Numbered from the stretch's first letter, positions 15,846 through 25,186 are shown. The stretch: DNA of 64,000 nucleotides from an uncultured Clostridia bacterium (GCA_947625155.1 CANQNG010000005.1:54830-118829), one strand, 5' to 3'. The notes: generated by a model not told the origin, from the letters alone. A program made the numbers and translations.

Positions 15846-18620
15846 ATGTACCCATTTCAGGACACGGCATTGTCTGCACAGGAACGTGTGCGTGACTTGC
15901 TGGAACGGTTGACACTTGAGGAGAAGATCGGCTTTCTCTCGACGCATGAGCCGCCTGTGGAGCGCCTTGGCATCGGGGAATGGTATGTCGGGCAGGAGAT
16001 CGCACGGGGACTTGTCAACCGTGAGCCGGAAGCCCCCTCGACCGTATTTCCGCAGCCGATCGGGCTGGCTGCGACCTTTGACAAGGCGCTGATGCGTGAG
16101 ATCGGCAGAACGGCAGCACGGGAAGCAAGGGCTTACTACAATGAAGGGAAAAATAGCGGACTGATGGTCTGGGGACCGACAGTAGACCTCTGCCGTGATC
16201 CCCGCTGGGGCAGGACGGAGGAGTGCTACGGCGAAGATCCCTGCCTGACCGGTGAAATGGCTGCCATGTATACGAAAGGTTTGCGGGGAGATGAAACGGT
16301 CTGGGCGACCATCCCGACCCTCAAGCATTTCTGCGCCAATAACCACGAGCAGGACAGGGGAAAAGACAATGCTGCGCTCACCCCCCGCCTGAAACAGGAA
16401 TACTATTATGCGGCATTTCGTACCCCCGTGACAGACGGCGGCGCTCACAGTGTGATGACCTCCTACAATGAGATCTGTCATGCGCCTGCCGTCATGAACC
16501 ATGACCTGAAACGGATCCTGAAACAGGAATGGGGACTTGGGTTCGTGGTGACGGACGGGGGCGATTTTGTACAGAATCTGACCGCACACCATGTGTTCTC
16601 TTCCCATGCGCAGTGCCTTCAGGCATGCCTGAAGGCAGGGGCGGATGTGATGACGGACAATACCCCCTGCGTCATAGCGGCAGCGAAAAAAGCACTTGCG
16701 GAGGGTCTGCTGACGGAGGCAGACATTGATACAGCGGTCGGGAACTTGCTGGAGAGCCGGGTGCTGCTGGGACACTTCGACCAAGAGACTCCCTTTGATA
16801 CCCTTACCCGGGAGAACGTAAATACAGAAGCCGACCGTGCTTTGAATTTACGGGCAGCCCGGGAGCAGATGCTCCTGCTGGAAAATGACGGTACACTGCC
16901 CCTTTCTCCGGAGACCTGCAAAACGGTCGCCCTGTTCGGGAACAATGCGGACTGTAACTTAAAGGACTGGTACACGGGGATCAGTACCTATCAGGTGTCT
17001 ATCAAGCAGGGACTGGAGGAGACTGGCTGCAAGGTGCTGTATGATATTGGCTGGGACATTGTTTGTCTGCAAGCACCGAATGGGCGCTATGTGAGCGTTG
17101 GCGAGGACGGCTGCCTGTATGCAGGCGCAGAAAAAGAGAAAGCGGCACAGTTCTATTACTGTATCCATGATGCACAGGCACGGTGGGTAGATCTCCGGCA
17201 TGTGGAAACGGGGCGTTTCCTGCACATCCCGGGCAATGCACCGGTACTCGGGACAGACGAGGTATACGGCTGGTTCACCTCTGAAACGCTGCATATCGAC
17301 CGTTATGGGGACGGGGTCGTGCTTTCGGACTACCTGCTCGGCAGGCAGTTCACACTGGACGGAGAGCGTGTGGTCTGCCGCCCCAAAGCAAGACCGGACA
17401 GCCGTGTGGTATTCCGTCTGGAGACCGTCAGCTCCGGCGCACAGCGGATCACGGCGCTTGCAGAAGCGGCAGATGCCATCGTTTACTGCGGCGGCAATGA
17501 CCCCGAACAGGTCGCACGGGAATGCTATGACCGGGATACCCTTGCGCTCCCGCCGCATCAGGATACCTGCATCCGTGCCCTTGCAAAGACCGGGAAACCG
17601 CTGGTCTTCGGCATCGTGTCAAGCTATCCCTATGCGCTGGGCGGACTGGAAAAGCGCTGCGGCGCAGTGCTGTATACGACCCATGCAGGACCGGAACTGG
17701 GACATGCTTTTGCGGAGACATTGTTCGGGGAGAATGTCCCTGCCGGACGCTGTCCGCTGACATGGTATGCCTGTGATGCAGACTTGGCAGACATCAAGGA
17801 CTATGACATCCTGCGCACGAAAATGACATACCGCTGGTTTGACGGGAAAGCGCTCTATCCGTTTGGCTATGGGCTGAGCTACAGTCAGTTCTGCTATGCC
17901 GAGCCGGAGAGCAAGCTGACGGAACAGGGTGTGCAGATCACTGTACGGGTGACAAATGTTTCCAAGCGGGACGGGGATGAAGTCGTGCAGGTCTACGCCT
18001 CGAAGCCGGAAAGTGCCGTGCTTCGTCCCAGCCATTGGCTTTGCGGGTTTGAACGGGTGCATGTGCCGGCAGGGGAGACAGTGACAGTCGCCGTGAAGGT
18101 ACCGTTCCGGGAATTATGGATCTATGATGTGAGCCGGGAAAAGCTCTGTCTGGAAGCGGGAAGCTACATTTTTTCGGTCGGTGCATCTTCTGCGGACTTG
18201 CGGCTGCACATCACATTGGACATTCCGGGAGAGCGCATCCCGCCTCGTGACCTGTTCCGGGAGACCCGGGCGGAACTGTGGGATGCACAGGAAAATACGG
18301 AGATCTTCACTGACCCGCTCACAGGGGAGAGCCATGTGCGGGGCTTGTTCTGGTCGAATTCGCTCACCTTCCGGAACTGCTGTCTGGACGGGGCAGAATA
18401 TCTGACACTGCGGGCAGCCGCACCGGTGGATCCGCTGCAGATCGCTGTGTATCTGGATGACAGTCCTGCGCCCGCTGCGGTGCTGGAGTTCCCGTCCTGT
18501 GACGGCTATACAGATCTCCGGGAGCTGACCGTGCCGCTGAAAGCGGACGGCATCCACGATGTGCGCCTCGCATTCCCGCAGGATGCCTGCGTGCAGAGCC
18601 TTTGGTTCACAAAGAAATAA
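15846..18620 (+). CDS. Glycoside hydrolase family 3 enzyme with internal fascin-like insert
   Basis: A 924-aa GH3 beta-glycosidase (glucosidase or xylosidase; substrate not readable) without a signal peptide, so probably cytosolic. The N-terminal barrel has TLKHFCANN (residues 158-166) and the nucleophile Asp237 in VVTDGGD. The C-terminal sandwich resumes with AIVYCGGND at about 540 and ends near LYPFGYGLSYSQF. Between them, at about 405-535, an insert with NGRYVSVGEDGCLYAG and GRFLHIPGN resembles a fascin-type beta-trefoil. A fibronectin-III-like domain (690-775) and a C-terminal beta-sandwich resembling a carbohydrate-binding module (800-924) follow. The ATG at 15846 follows AGGAGA. Confidence 0.92.
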   Translation: MYPFQDTALSAQERVRDLLERLTLEEKIGFLSTHEPPVERLGIGEWYVGQEIARGLVNREPEAPSTVFPQPIGLAATFDKALMREIGRTAAREARAYYNEGKNSGLMVWGPTVDLCRDPRWGRTEECYGEDPCLTGEMAAMYTKGLRGDETVWATIPTLKHFCANNHEQDRGKDNAALTPRLKQEYYYAAFRTPVTDGGAHSVMTSYNEICHAPAVMNHDLKRILKQEWGLGFVVTDGGDFVQNLTAHHVFSSHAQCLQACLKAGADVMTDNTPCVIAAAKKALAEGLLTEADIDTAVGNLLESRVLLGHFDQETPFDTLTRENVNTEADRALNLRAAREQMLLLENDGTLPLSPETCKTVALFGNNADCNLKDWYTGISTYQVSIKQGLEETGCKVLYDIGWDIVCLQAPNGRYVSVGEDGCLYAGAEKEKAAQFYYCIHDAQARWVDLRHVETGRFLHIPGNAPVLGTDEVYGWFTSETLHIDRYGDGVVLSDYLLGRQFTLDGERVVCRPKARPDSRVVFRLETVSSGAQRITALAEAADAIVYCGGNDPEQVARECYDRDTLALPPHQDTCIRALAKTGKPLVFGIVSSYPYALGGLEKRCGAVLYTTHAGPELGHAFAETLFGENVPAGRCPLTWYACDADLADIKDYDILRTKMTYRWFDGKALYPFGYGLSYSQFCYAEPESKLTEQGVQITVRVTNVSKRDGDEVVQVYASKPESAVLRPSHWLCGFERVHVPAGETVTVAVKVPFRELWIYDVSREKLCLEAGSYIFSVGASSADLRLHITLDIPGERIPPRDLFRETRAELWDAQENTEIFTDPLTGESHVRGLFWSNSLTFRNCCLDGAEYLTLRAAAPVDPLQIAVYLDDSPAPAAVLEFPSCDGYTDLRELTVPLKADGIHDVRLAFPQDACVQSLWFTKK

Positions 18621-18737
18621 TGCCAATATTACGCCGTAAATTTTAGCCGTCACACTTTTCTCCGGATGTCATACTATGTACTATGGACGGCGGAAGAAAC
18701 GCCCTCCAAATACAATAGTCAGAAGGAGTTAAGACTT

Positions 18738-18878
18738 ATGAACGGATGCTTTGATGGTGGCTGCTGCTGGATCATTATCCTGCTCATCCTCGTTTGCTGC
18801 TGCTGCGGCAACAACAATGGCTGCGGCTGTGGCTGTGGCTGCAATAATAACAACAACGGCTGCGGCTGCGGCTGCTGA
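18738..18878 (+). CDS. Cys/Gly/Asn-rich membrane miniprotein, 46 aa
   Basis: The ribosome site AGAAGGAG lies 9 bases before the ATG at 18738, and a strong terminator follows the stop. The product has 14 cysteines in 46 residues: a short N-terminus with a CC pair, one hydrophobic helix (WIIILLILV), a CCCC cluster, then two GCGCGC-type clusters separated by an Asn run. It resembles small high-cysteine proteins seen in clostridial genomes. No function is known to me. The Cys clusters could bind metal or form a disulfide-linked layer, which is inference. It has its own transcription unit. Confidence 0.75.
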   Translation: MNGCFDGGCCWIIILLILVCCCCGNNNGCGCGCGCNNNNNGCGCGC

Positions 18879-18890
18879 CCCCCCTTGCAG

Positions 18891-18926
18891 AAAAGCCCTG
18901 CTCTTTCAAGAGCAGGGCTTTTTTCT
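18891..18926. terminator. Rho-independent terminator between convergent genes
   Basis: AAGCCCTGCTCT pairs with AGAGCAGGGCTT across a 4-base loop and is followed by a T6 run. It serves the Cys-rich gene and, with its A tract, possibly the convergent MATE gene. Confidence 0.9.
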
Positions 18927-18931
18927 GCTGT

Positions 18932-20347
18932 TCAGGCGGAGACAGGCTGTGCAGTGAGATGCCGGTCGGAAAGCTGTTTGCATGTTGTCAGGATCACAGC
19001 AAAGGAAAGCAGGGCTGTCAGAAGATCGGACACAGGCATGGAATACAAGACACCGTCCAGCCCGAAGAACACCGGCAGCAACAGGGAAAAACCAACACCG
19101 AATATGATCTCACGTACCATGGAGAGCATGGTGGATGCGGCAGCCTTTCCCATCGCTTGCAGGAAAATGAATGCTGCCTTATCGATGCAGGCAAACACGA
19201 TCATGCACAGATAGATGCGGAATGCTCTGACCGCAAATTCGGTATAATAAACGCTTTCATTTGCAGCTCCAAAGACCTGTATGAGCTGCGCCGGGAACAC
19301 CTCTACAATGACAAAGGAAATTGCTCCTACGATCCCCTCGGCACACAGCAGCATGGTGAAAAGCTTTCTGACACGTCCTTTCAGCCCTGCTCCCATGTTG
19401 AAGCCCACGATCGGGATACACCCGGCAGCCATGCCGACGACAATGGAGATCACGATCTGGAAGAATTTCATGACGATGCCGACAACTGCCATGGGGATCT
19501 GTGCATATGCCTGCTGCCCGAATATCGCATCCATAGCGCCGTATTTCCGGATCATGTTGTTGATCGCTGCCATGGCTGCCACAAGGGAGATCTGGGAAAG
19601 GAAACTGCAAATACCAAGCGTCAGGGTATGGCGGATGATGCCGCTATCGGGGATAAGATCTGTTTTGGCAAGAGGAATGGTTTTGGTGCGGAGCAGATAC
19701 CCGGCGGCAAGGACGGCTGTCAGGCACTGCCCGATGATGGTGGCAAGCGCTGCGCCCATCATTCCCATCCGGCATACAAAAATGAAAACTGGGTCTAAGA
19801 GAATGTTGACGAATGCGCCTGCCAGCGTGGAAAACATGGCAAATTTTGGACTGCCGTCTGCACGGATGACCGGGTTCATCGCCTGCCCGAACATATAAAA
19901 CGGGATCCCCATGGTGATCCAGAAGAAATACTCTTTGGAGCAGCGGAATGTCTCCGCATTGACCGTACCGCCGAACAGAGCAATGAGCTGCGTATTACCT
20001 ATCAGATACACAGCCGTCAGGAGCAGCCCTGCGAGGATACTCAGCACTACAGCGTTTCCGATGCTCCGGGCAGCATCTCCGGGCTTTTCCCTGCCAAGGC
20101 TCAGGCTGACAAAAGCGCAGCACCCGTCACCGATCATGACCGCAATGGCAAGGGCGATCACTGTCAGCGGAAATACGACTGTATTGGCAGCATTCCCATA
20201 AGACCCAAGATAAGCAGCATTGGCGATAAAGATCTGATCGACAATGTTATACAGCGCTCCCACGAGCAGGGAAATGATGCAGGGGACGGCATATTTTTTC
20301 ATCAGTGTGCCGACTTTCTCCTCCGCCAGATACCGGTTTTGTTCCAT
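18932..20347 (-). CDS. MATE-family multidrug efflux transporter
   Basis: A 471-aa protein with 12 predicted membrane helices in two repeated halves. The first begins LMKKYAVPCIISLLVGALYNIVDQIFIA, typical of the DinF/NorM-like MATE group that exports cationic drugs with Na+ or H+. The ATG at 20347 is chosen because of the GGAGGTATC ribosome site; a longer frame to 20512 runs through a promoter and a terminator hairpin. The gene is preceded by a perfect hairpin with a T tract just before the ribosome site, which suggests that expression is controlled by premature termination. Confidence 0.92.
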   Translation of the reverse strand: MEQNRYLAEEKVGTLMKKYAVPCIISLLVGALYNIVDQIFIANAAYLGSYGNAANTVVFPLTVIALAIAVMIGDGCCAFVSLSLGREKPGDAARSIGNAVVLSILAGLLLTAVYLIGNTQLIALFGGTVNAETFRCSKEYFFWITMGIPFYMFGQAMNPVIRADGSPKFAMFSTLAGAFVNILLDPVFIFVCRMGMMGAALATIIGQCLTAVLAAGYLLRTKTIPLAKTDLIPDSGIIRHTLTLGICSFLSQISLVAAMAAINNMIRKYGAMDAIFGQQAYAQIPMAVVGIVMKFFQIVISIVVGMAAGCIPIVGFNMGAGLKGRVRKLFTMLLCAEGIVGAISFVIVEVFPAQLIQVFGAANESVYYTEFAVRAFRIYLCMIVFACIDKAAFIFLQAMGKAAASTMLSMVREIIFGVGFSLLLPVFFGLDGVLYSMPVSDLLTALLSFAVILTTCKQLSDRHLTAQPVSA

Positions 20348-20364
20348 AAAAGATACCTCCTTGA

Positions 20365-20404
20365 AAATAAAAAAGGCGTAAGTCCAGAAAGCTGGACTTA
20401 CGCC
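20365..20404 (-). terminator. Leader terminator (attenuator candidate) of the MATE gene
   Basis: On the minus strand, GGCGTAAGTCCAG pairs perfectly with CTGGACTTACGCC (13 bp, 4-base loop), followed by TTTTTTATTTTC and then directly by the AGGAGG ribosome site. It lies between the promoter at 20426-20454 and the start codon, so it must be bypassed for expression. Confidence 0.85.
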
Positions 20405-20425
20405 TGATGGCTGCGCACTGTTATT

Positions 20426-20454
20426 ATTATACCACAGTTTTTCGCTTTTGGCAA
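20426..20454 (-). promoter_or_regulatory. Extended -10 sigma-A promoter of the MATE gene
   Basis: TTGCCA (20449-20454), 17 bases, TATAAT (20426-20431), with TGG just before the -10 box, read on the minus strand. It places the transcription start about 15 bases before the leader hairpin. Confidence 0.85.
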
Positions 20455-20629
20455 AGGGCATTTTGCACAATTTTTTTGCGGATATTGCCGCTTCCGTTTG
20501 CAGGATCGGCATGGAGCGGCTGGATCCGCAATGTACGAGATAAAAAGATACCCATAATGGTGGACTTCCTTTTTCAGCTGCCGATCGCCTTTACCAACGT
20601 TTTTAGCCGCTCCCGCCGAAAATTTCCTC

Positions 20630-20658
20630 TTGCAATTTGCGCCGGGATAGTGTATAAT
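20630..20658 (+). promoter_or_regulatory. Sigma-A promoter of lon-engB
   Basis: TTGCAA (20630-20635), 17 bases, TATAAT (20653-20658), 50 bases before lon. The stretch between the MATE start and lon (361 bases) otherwise holds only the divergent promoter and the leader hairpin; I see no heat-shock CIRCE element. Confidence 0.85.
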
Positions 20659-20708
20659 GAAAGAACAGGAGCATTAGCTTTAGCTGTGACAAGAGTGGGA
20701 GGTATACT

Positions 20709-23096
20709 ATGCAGGAAAAAGTAAGAGGGACAGAGACACTGCCCATGATCCCCCTGCGGGGCGTGGTGGTGCTTCCGCATATGATATTACATTTTGATGT
20801 GGCAAGAGAAAGATCCGTCAATGCTGTGGAACAGGCTGCCTGCACAAACAGAAAGCTATTCCTTGTGACACAGCGGGATGTGTTTGAGGAAGATCCCGGG
20901 GAGCAGGATCTGTATGAGGTCGGTATCGTCTGTGAAATGAGACAGGCGATCCAGACGCAGGAGGGCGCAATGCGTGTGCTCGTGGAAGGACTGTATCCGG
21001 CAAAGGTGCGCTCCATGGAAATGAACGGCGAGTGCATGGAAGCCAGTGTGCGCCGCTTGCCGGTCAGCCGGAAAGAGCAGCATGATGAGCCGGAAATGTC
21101 CGCACTCATCCGGGCACTCAAGGCAGCCTTTGAACGCTACAGCCAGTTGTTTCCCCGTATGCCGAGAGAACTTGTGATCTCCGTGATGTGTCAGGATGGA
21201 CCTCTGAAAGTGTATGAGGAGATCGCCTTTCATATGATGCTGGACTATAAGGACAAGCAGCAGCTATTGGAGGAAAGCAGCCTGTACAAGCGGATGCGGC
21301 TGCTTTACGACTTTCTGTGCCACGAGACGATGGTGACAGAGCTGCAAAAGAACATCAGCGAACAGGCACAGGAGAATCTGGACGAAGGGCAGCGGGAATA
21401 TTTCCTGCGGGAACAAATGCGTATCATCTCCGGGATGTTACAGGAGGAAAACGGCAGCGGCGACGGATCCGAAAGCGATTATGTACAGCGGATCATGGAT
21501 CTGAAACTGCCGGAGGAATGCACGGAAAAGCTGATGAAAGAAGCTTCCCGGCTTTCCCAGATGCCGCCGGCTTCACAGGAGGCATATGTCATCACAAGCT
21601 ATCTGGATACGGTGCTGGAGCTGCCGTGGCATACCCAGTCGGAGGAGAGCTGCGACCTGCAAAAAGCAGAGGAGGCGCTGGAGGCTGACCACTACGGACT
21701 TGCCAAGGTCAAGGAACGCATTCTGGAGAGCCTTGCCGTCCGTGTGCTCAAACCCGACCTGAAAGGGCAGGTGCTCTGTCTGGTCGGACCGCCCGGTGTC
21801 GGCAAATCCTCCATTGCCAAGTCCATTGCTGCGGCATTGGACCGGAAATTTGTCCGTGTGTCGCTCGGCGGCGTGCGGGATGAAGCCGACATCCGGGGAC
21901 ACCGCAAGACATATCTTGGTGCGATGCCGGGGCGGATCATTGCAGCTTTGCAGCAGGCACATACCAATGACCCGCTGATCTTGCTGGATGAGCTGGACAA
22001 GATGGGGAATGACTACAAGGGCGACCCCTCAGCAGCCATGCTGGAAGTGCTGGACAGCGAGCAGAACGCTGCGTTCCGGGATCACTACATAGAGCTGCCG
22101 TTTGACCTCAGTCAGGTACTCTTTGTGGCGACTGCCAATACATTGGACACCATTCCTGCGCCGCTGCTGGACAGAATGGAGATCATTGAGATCACCAGCT
22201 ACACCCGTGAGGAAAAGTTCCAGATCGCCAAGCGTCATCTGGTCTCTAAACAGCTGAAGGCACACGGACTGGAGCAGACAATGTGCCGGTTCGATAATGA
22301 GACACTTTATGCGATGATCGACCAGTATACCAAGGAGGCAGGTGTCCGCCAACTGGAACGGACGATCGCTGCGGTCTGCCGCAAGGCAGCCAAGGCTGTC
22401 GCTTCCGGGAAACGCAGACGCATCCGTGTCAAGCAGCAGGATCTGCAAAAGTACCTAGGCATCCCGAAATATCTCCCCGATGCCCAAAGCACGGAAAACA
22501 CGGTCGGACTGGTCAACGGGCTTGCGTGGACATCCGTGGGCGGCGTGCTGATGCCGCTGGAAGCGCTGGTACTGGAGGGAACAGGGAAGATCGAGATCAC
22601 CGGTTCGCTCGGCAATGTGATGCAGGAGAGCGCCCGCCTTGCCGTGAGCTATGCAAGGAGCGTGGCAAAGGACTATGGCATAGCGGCAGATTTCTACCAG
22701 AAGAAGGACATCCACATCCATGCCCCGGAGGGCGCTGTCCCGAAAGATGGGCCTTCCGCAGGTGTGACGATGGCAACTGCCCTGATCTCAGCGCTTTCCG
22801 GGATCCCGGTGCGGGCAGATGTGGCAATGACCGGCGAGATCACGCTGCATGGCAGGGTGATGCCGATCGGCGGGCTGCGGGAAAAATCCATGGCAGCGTT
22901 CAAGGCAGGCATCCGCACAGTGCTGATCCCGGAGGGAAATGCGGCTGACTTAGAGGAGGTAGACGAGGTGGTCAGAAAACATGTCAAGTTCATCCCCGTC
23001 AAGCACCTCTCACAGGTACTGGATGCGGCACTGGTCAAGCCCAAGCGCTCCCGTACAGAAAAGAAGCAGAAACCGGCATCCGCTGTCTGCGCCTGA
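20709..23096 (+). CDS. lon: ATP-dependent protease La (Lon)
   Basis: A 795-aa AAA+ protease that degrades misfolded and regulatory proteins in the cytosol. Domain order is normal: N-terminal substrate domain (LPMIPLRGVVVLPHMIL), coiled middle, ATPase with Walker A VGPPGVGKSS and Walker B ILLDELDKMG, then the protease domain with catalytic Ser in PKDGPSAGVTMATAL and Lys in GGLREKSMAAFKAG. The ribosome site is GGGAGG. engB follows after 8 bases, the usual Firmicutes order. Confidence 0.98.
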   Translation: MQEKVRGTETLPMIPLRGVVVLPHMILHFDVARERSVNAVEQAACTNRKLFLVTQRDVFEEDPGEQDLYEVGIVCEMRQAIQTQEGAMRVLVEGLYPAKVRSMEMNGECMEASVRRLPVSRKEQHDEPEMSALIRALKAAFERYSQLFPRMPRELVISVMCQDGPLKVYEEIAFHMMLDYKDKQQLLEESSLYKRMRLLYDFLCHETMVTELQKNISEQAQENLDEGQREYFLREQMRIISGMLQEENGSGDGSESDYVQRIMDLKLPEECTEKLMKEASRLSQMPPASQEAYVITSYLDTVLELPWHTQSEESCDLQKAEEALEADHYGLAKVKERILESLAVRVLKPDLKGQVLCLVGPPGVGKSSIAKSIAAALDRKFVRVSLGGVRDEADIRGHRKTYLGAMPGRIIAALQQAHTNDPLILLDELDKMGNDYKGDPSAAMLEVLDSEQNAAFRDHYIELPFDLSQVLFVATANTLDTIPAPLLDRMEIIEITSYTREEKFQIAKRHLVSKQLKAHGLEQTMCRFDNETLYAMIDQYTKEAGVRQLERTIAAVCRKAAKAVASGKRRRIRVKQQDLQKYLGIPKYLPDAQSTENTVGLVNGLAWTSVGGVLMPLEALVLEGTGKIEITGSLGNVMQESARLAVSYARSVAKDYGIAADFYQKKDIHIHAPEGAVPKDGPSAGVTMATALISALSGIPVRADVAMTGEITLHGRVMPIGGLREKSMAAFKAGIRTVLIPEGNAADLEEVDEVVRKHVKFIPVKHLSQVLDAALVKPKRSRTEKKQKPASAVCA

Positions 23097-23104
23097 GGTG
23101 AAGC

Positions 23105-23689
23105 ATGAAATTTGAGAATGCAGCATTTGCCCTTTCGTGCGGGAAGCTCTCGCAGCTCCCCGCTGCGGAAAGGATGGAGTTCGCCTTTATCGGGCGATCC
23201 AATGTGGGAAAATCCACCCTCATCAACAAACTCACCGGACGCAAGGCGCTTGCCCGTGTCAGCGCCGTACCCGGCAAGACGGCGACCATCAACTTTTACA
23301 GTATCGGGGCGGTCTATCTGGTCGATCTGCCCGGCTACGGCTATGCCAAGACATCCAAAGCCGAACAGGACCGCCTGAGACAGCTCATTCAGGGCTACCT
23401 GACGGCGGACAGGGATCTGCGGCTCGCAGTGCAGCTGATCGATATGCGCCATGCCCCCTCAGCAGAGGATGTCGCCATGACAGACATGCTCATCGATGCG
23501 GAGATCCCGTTCCTGATCGTGTTCACCAAAGCGGACAAGCTGAACAAGACCGAACGGACAAAGCGCATGGCAGCCTTTGCAGCGGAGATCCCGTGCTATG
23601 CGGACATCCATACGATCCCGTTCTCGTCTGTGACACTGGAGGGACGGGATGCGCTCCGGAACGTGATCGCAGAGATCGCGGAAGAATAA
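23105..23689 (+). CDS. engB: Ribosome biogenesis GTP-binding protein EngB/YsxC
   Basis: A 194-aa TrmE-Era-like GTPase needed for late 50S ribosome assembly. The G motifs are visible: G1 GRSNVGKST (residues 30-38), G3 DLPGYGYAK, G4 TKADKL and G5 SSVTLEG. Length is normal. It is co-transcribed with lon from the promoter at 20630 and followed by a strong terminator. Confidence 0.97.
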   Translation: MKFENAAFALSCGKLSQLPAAERMEFAFIGRSNVGKSTLINKLTGRKALARVSAVPGKTATINFYSIGAVYLVDLPGYGYAKTSKAEQDRLRQLIQGYLTADRDLRLAVQLIDMRHAPSAEDVAMTDMLIDAEIPFLIVFTKADKLNKTERTKRMAAFAAEIPCYADIHTIPFSSVTLEGRDALRNVIAEIAEE

Positions 23690-23694
23690 ACGGA

Positions 23695-23730
23695 CCCCGC
23701 ACAGCTTTTGGGCTGTGCGGGGCGTTTTTC
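23695..23730. terminator. Rho-independent terminator after engB
   Basis: CCCCGCACAGC pairs with GCTGTGCGGGG across a short T/G loop, followed by CGTTTTT. The convergent LRR-dockerin gene ends at its 3' edge. Confidence 0.9.
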
Positions 23731-25186
23731 AGATGAAATCTGTGATCTGTACAGAGGTGTCAAAGAGTTTCGCAGCAAGGTAACGGAGAATGATAGTGGC
23801 ATCATCGACTGTCAGCGATCCGTCTCCGTTCACATCAGCGGCTTTGAACTGGGCATCCGTGAACTGACTGTCCCCGAAAAGCTGTATGGAAATGTCTTGC
23901 AGCAAAACAGAACTGTCATCTACGCTGATCTCCCCGTCTCCGTTCACGTCAGCCATATCCTGCGTTGTTTCAGCCTTTTCGAGAAGCTCGAATTTGTAGC
24001 CGTATTTCTCCGCATAGGCTTGTGCGGTAGAATTTTCGTAGCCGCAGATCGTGCCGGTGAAGGTGCTGGTGTCAGATAAAATGTCATGTGTATTGCAGAT
24101 CGTTTCTGCCGAATCATATATTTCGCAGTCCGGGTCTTCAAAGGTGATCGAAGTCAGGGCTGGGCAGTATCCAAAACCCATTGGTCCGATCTCTTTTGCA
24201 TAGACGGTCACGGAAGTCAGCCCGCTGTCCTTAAATGCCATGTTCCCGACAAAGCCGACAGAGCTGGGGAGCACGACCGTGGTCAGACCCGTGCAGCCCT
24301 CAAACGATCGGACATCTAAGGATATGCCCCTCGAAGCGTCTGTGGTTTCCGGAAATATGACAGAAGTCAGACCGATGCAGTCTTTGAAGGCGTATTGCTC
24401 GATCGCTGCAATGTCGGGAGCTACAACATATTCCCCTTTGAGATCCTCATCTACAGCTTCCAGAGTGTGTTGCCAGATCCAGGAAGGATCTTCCTCAAAC
24501 TTTGCTTCGAGCCACGGTGTTTTGTAAAAAGCCCTTCCCTGTATGGAGAGATCTGCAGCATCCTCCGGGATCGTCACAGAAGTCAGGGAAGTACACCCCG
24601 CAAATGCATTGATTCCGACACTGAGCACTTCACCCGGGATCGTTACAGAGGTCAGGGAAGTACAATTCTCAAATGCAGAGTCTGAAATGAACCGCAGACC
24701 GTCCGGGAAGGTCACAGAAGACAGTGCCGTACAACCGCAGCATAAGCTGTATTCGATGTCTTCTATGTTGGGCGGAAACGTGATAGATCTCAGACTGCTG
24801 CAATGATCGAATGCCGAGAACTGGATAGTCGTCACAGTATCCGGGATCGTCACAGAGGTCAGGGAAGTGCATTGACTGAATGCATTCGCTCCGATGCTGG
24901 TCACACCGTCCTCGATCACAGCCGATGTGTACTCCAGAAGGTCCCATGGTCTGGTCACACTGTAGTCGTAAGCATCCATTTCCCCCGTTCCGCTGATCGT
25001 CAGTGTGCCGGTAGTCTCGTCAAATACCCATGTCAGGTCCTCGCCGCATGTGCCGGAAGTGGGTCTGTCCTCCTTCTGCACCGAAGCCGCAGTTTCCGGC
25101 AAAGTGAACGCCGCCGCTGACGCAGGCAGACTTGCCGCCCCCACACAGAGAGACAGCATTGCTGTCAGAACTTTAGATCTGTTCAT
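23729..25186 (-). CDS. Secreted BspA-type leucine-rich-repeat protein with C-terminal dockerin
   Basis: A 485-aa protein with a signal peptide (SKVLTAMLSLCVGAASLPASA). It then has an opening domain with the LTWVFDETTGTLTISGTGEM motif common before BspA-type repeats, and at least eight repeats of the CTSLTSVTIP-x-x-V type at about 85-400. A dockerin follows at about 417-480, with loops DVNGDGEISVDDSS and DVNGDGSLTVDDAT. BspA repeats mediate protein or surface binding; the dockerin would attach it to a scaffoldin. The ATG at 25186 has an AGGA site 10 bases upstream; the longer frame reads through the promoter. It is a single-gene unit. Confidence 0.92.
   Translation of the reverse strand: MNRSKVLTAMLSLCVGAASLPASAAAFTLPETAASVQKEDRPTSGTCGEDLTWVFDETTGTLTISGTGEMDAYDYSVTRPWDLLEYTSAVIEDGVTSIGANAFSQCTSLTSVTIPDTVTTIQFSAFDHCSSLRSITFPPNIEDIEYSLCCGCTALSSVTFPDGLRFISDSAFENCTSLTSVTIPGEVLSVGINAFAGCTSLTSVTIPEDAADLSIQGRAFYKTPWLEAKFEEDPSWIWQHTLEAVDEDLKGEYVVAPDIAAIEQYAFKDCIGLTSVIFPETTDASRGISLDVRSFEGCTGLTTVVLPSSVGFVGNMAFKDSGLTSVTVYAKEIGPMGFGYCPALTSITFEDPDCEIYDSAETICNTHDILSDTSTFTGTICGYENSTAQAYAEKYGYKFELLEKAETTQDMADVNGDGEISVDDSSVLLQDISIQLFGDSQFTDAQFKAADVNGDGSLTVDDATIILRYLAAKLFDTSVQITDFI

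Noticed and set aside
20348..20512. N-terminal extension of the MATE gene to 20512
   Set aside because: The extension would be read from DNA that holds the promoter and the leader hairpin; the internal ATG at 20347 has the ribosome site.
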